Source: Bacillota bacterium (GTDB taxonomy: Bacteria; Bacillota_A; Clostridia; Clostridiales; Clostridiaceae). From it: a stretch of DNA of 7,727 nucleotides. Under the pieces are notes generated by a model. It was not told where the DNA came from. It did no database searches and worked only from the letters and a program-made list of their open reading frames with translations. The DNA lies in assembly GCA_021837545.1 (NCBI GenBank), contig JAKBFR010000111.1:1-7727 (forward strand), in the 5' to 3' direction. Shown piece after piece: positions 6,513-7,727 of this stretch; within the stretch, counting starts at the first letter, position 1; every line of letters begins with the position of its first letter. The translations under genes and the position numbers were made by a program.

Positions 6513-6535
6513 TTCCATATATTGTATGGAATTTT
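6513..6535 (+). terminator. Weak candidate terminator after gatD
   Basis: TTCCATA (6513-6519) and TATGGAA (6525-6531) form a 7-bp stem with a 5-base loop, followed by TTTT. The stem is short and AT-rich and the T-run is brief, so termination may be partial and allow some read-through into the carboxypeptidase gene. Confidence 0.4.
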
Positions 6536-6549
6536 CAGCTTTACATTCA

Positions 6550-6578
6550 TTGTTATAGCATTACATAAATGTTATACT
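6550..6578 (+). promoter_or_regulatory. Promoter of the D-Ala-D-Ala carboxypeptidase gene
   Basis: TTGTTA (6550-6555) and TATACT (6573-6578) are separated by exactly 17 bases, and the -10 is preceded by TGT, the extended form. This is the best-formed promoter on the plus strand. Transcription near 6585 would leave a leader of about 75 bases containing a hairpin just before the ribosome binding site. Confidence 0.65.
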
Positions 6579-6600
6579 AATAATGTTTTAATATAATTAC

Positions 6601-6637
6601 GGCATGTACAGAAAAATTAGTTATTTTTTCATATGCC
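6601..6637 (+). promoter_or_regulatory. Stem-loop in the leader of the carboxypeptidase gene
   Basis: GGCAT (6601-6605) pairs with ATGCC (6633-6637), and GAAAAA (6611-6616) pairs with TTTTTC (6625-6630), giving a two-part stem with an uneven internal loop. It ends about 12 bases before GGAG (6649-6652). It could stabilise the mRNA or tune initiation; no known RNA family was recognised. Confidence 0.3.
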
Positions 6638-6661
6638 TAAATAGAAGTGGAGAGATTTGAC

Positions 6662-7727
6662 TTGAAGAAAAATTTAATATTAAAAGCACTTGCATTGACC
6701 CTTTCTCTGTCTTTATTTAGTCCATTAATTACAGCAAGCTATGCAGCAAATTCTACTACTAAAACTGAGACTGCAACTCAAGGCTTACCTGAAATTACTG
6801 CTGAAGCAGCTTTAACAATGGATTTAGAAACTGGAGAAATAATATATTGTAAAGATGCTGATAGCAAAAGATACCCAGCTAGTACAACTAAGCTTTTAAC
6901 AGGTTTATTATTATCTGAAAATAAGCAACCGACTGAAGATCTTGAATATACTAAATCAGCTAAGGAACAACCTGAATATTCTTTAAATCTAAATTATATG
7001 CATAATACTATGAAGCCTGGTGATAAAATAACAGCTGATGATATAATGAAAGGCTTATTACTTTTTTCAGGTAATGATACTGCATATGTAATTGCAGATA
7101 ATGTTGCAGGTGATTCTAAAGCATTTTCGCAATTAATGAATAAAAGAGCAAAAGAACTTGGAGCTAATAACAGTAACTTTATTACTCCTAATGGATTACA
7201 CGATCCAAATCATTACACTACAGCATATGATCTTTCATTAATTACAAAGGCAGCTTTTGCAAATACTTGGGAAAGAGAAACTATGGAACTTCAAACAGCT
7301 CCTATAAACATAAACAACTCTAGACTAATTCTAGAAAATAGAAATTTAACCCTTGGTAAAAATGGTAATATTGCTGGAAAAACTGGCACAACTAGTGAAG
7401 CTGGAGGCTGTTTAGCTACTGTATATGAAAGAGATGGTCGAAAATTAATAGGTATTGTTCTTAAAGATAGGCAAATTGATAATGCAGATATGACAAAATT
7501 CAATGACATGGATGCTATTATGGATTATAGTTATGCAGCTCCTAAAGAAATTTATAAATCAAGTGGTGAAAATGTTGGAACTGCACAAGTACAATATAAA
7601 TCTTTTGTAATATTTGGACCTACAAAAACTATTACAGTACCAATTAAATTAACTCAAGACGTATCTTATTATAAAAATACAATAAACGATGCTGAATCTC
7701 AAATAACTTATAATGGGACAGATTCAA
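6662..7727 (+). CDS. Secreted serine-type D-Ala-D-Ala carboxypeptidase (PBP5/DacA-DacF family, peptidase S11); 3' end beyond the window
   Basis: Low-molecular-weight penicillin-binding protein that removes the terminal D-Ala of peptidoglycan pentapeptides outside the membrane, limiting cross-linking. The visible 355 residues begin with a signal peptide: KKN, a hydrophobic core to about residue 24, then SYAA with likely cleavage near 28-29. All three S11 motifs are present: S74-T-T-K77 (PASTTK), S136-G-N138, and K240-T-G (AGKTGTT). GLHDPNHYTTAYDL (178-191) is typical of the family. The start is TTG (6662), with GGAG at 6649-6652 nine bases upstream; the frame opens directly into the KKN signal sequence and no better start exists. 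After about residue 300 a beta-rich C-terminal domain begins (the PBP5_C-like region), and the membrane anchor would lie past the edge. It follows murT-gatD but has its own promoter. The choice between DacA and DacF, and any sporulation role, cannot be settled. Confidence 0.94.
   Translation, partial: MKKNLILKALALTLSLSLFSPLITASYAANSTTKTETATQGLPEITAEAALTMDLETGEIIYCKDADSKRYPASTTKLLTGLLLSENKQPTEDLEYTKSAKEQPEYSLNLNYMHNTMKPGDKITADDIMKGLLLFSGNDTAYVIADNVAGDSKAFSQLMNKRAKELGANNSNFITPNGLHDPNHYTTAYDLSLITKAAFANTWERETMELQTAPININNSRLILENRNLTLGKNGNIAGKTGTTSEAGGCLATVYERDGRKLIGIVLKDRQIDNADMTKFNDMDAIMDYSYAAPKEIYKSSGENVGTAQVQYKSFVIFGPTKTITVPIKLTQDVSYYKNTINDAESQITYNGTDS

Noticed and set aside
7291..7509. 72-residue minus-strand frame inside the carboxypeptidase gene
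   Set aside because: Antisense to the region holding the conserved KTG motif; no start signals.

Overview
The window is very AT-rich DNA with strong AGGAGG-type ribosome binding sites, TATAAT-type promoters and Lys/Asn/Ile-rich proteins. This points to a low-GC Firmicute, most likely a Clostridium sensu stricto; the species cannot be fixed from the sequence alone. It is a cell-wall and cell-division neighbourhood with two genes on the minus strand diverging from three on the plus strand.

Minus strand, read right to left. First comes zapA (1824-4016), an FtsZ-ring accessory protein with a normal ~90-residue ZapA head fused to an exceptionally long, proline-free coiled-coil rod of about 640 residues. 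Then follows a 958-base stretch without a convincing gene. It holds a ~390-base imperfect inverted repeat made of two diverged copies of one sequence, a 22-bp hairpin that looks like a terminator, and a promoter with a structured ~209-base leader. Last is a U32-family (collagenase-like) gene (1-865), which runs off the left edge; its Fe-S-type cysteines suggest an RNA hydroxylase/RlhA-TrhP-type enzyme rather than a true protease.

Plus strand. After a 374-base divergent promoter region come murT (4391-5749) and gatD (5768-6490). They are 18 bases apart and together encode the two-subunit lipid II isoglutaminyl synthase, which amidates the D-Glu of the peptidoglycan stem. A weak terminator and a new promoter follow, and then a secreted serine D-Ala-D-Ala carboxypeptidase (PBP5/DacA-DacF type, 6662 to the right edge), which trims the same stem peptide outside the membrane.

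The genes share a theme: ZapA organises the division ring, MurT/GatD modifies the wall precursor in the cytoplasm, and the carboxypeptidase controls cross-linking outside. The most unusual items are the giant ZapA with an in-register 42-residue duplication, the murT start region (Shine-Dalgarno sequence overlapping the only canonical start codon), and the inverted intergenic repeat. I see no CRISPR array, tRNA, rRNA or transposase.
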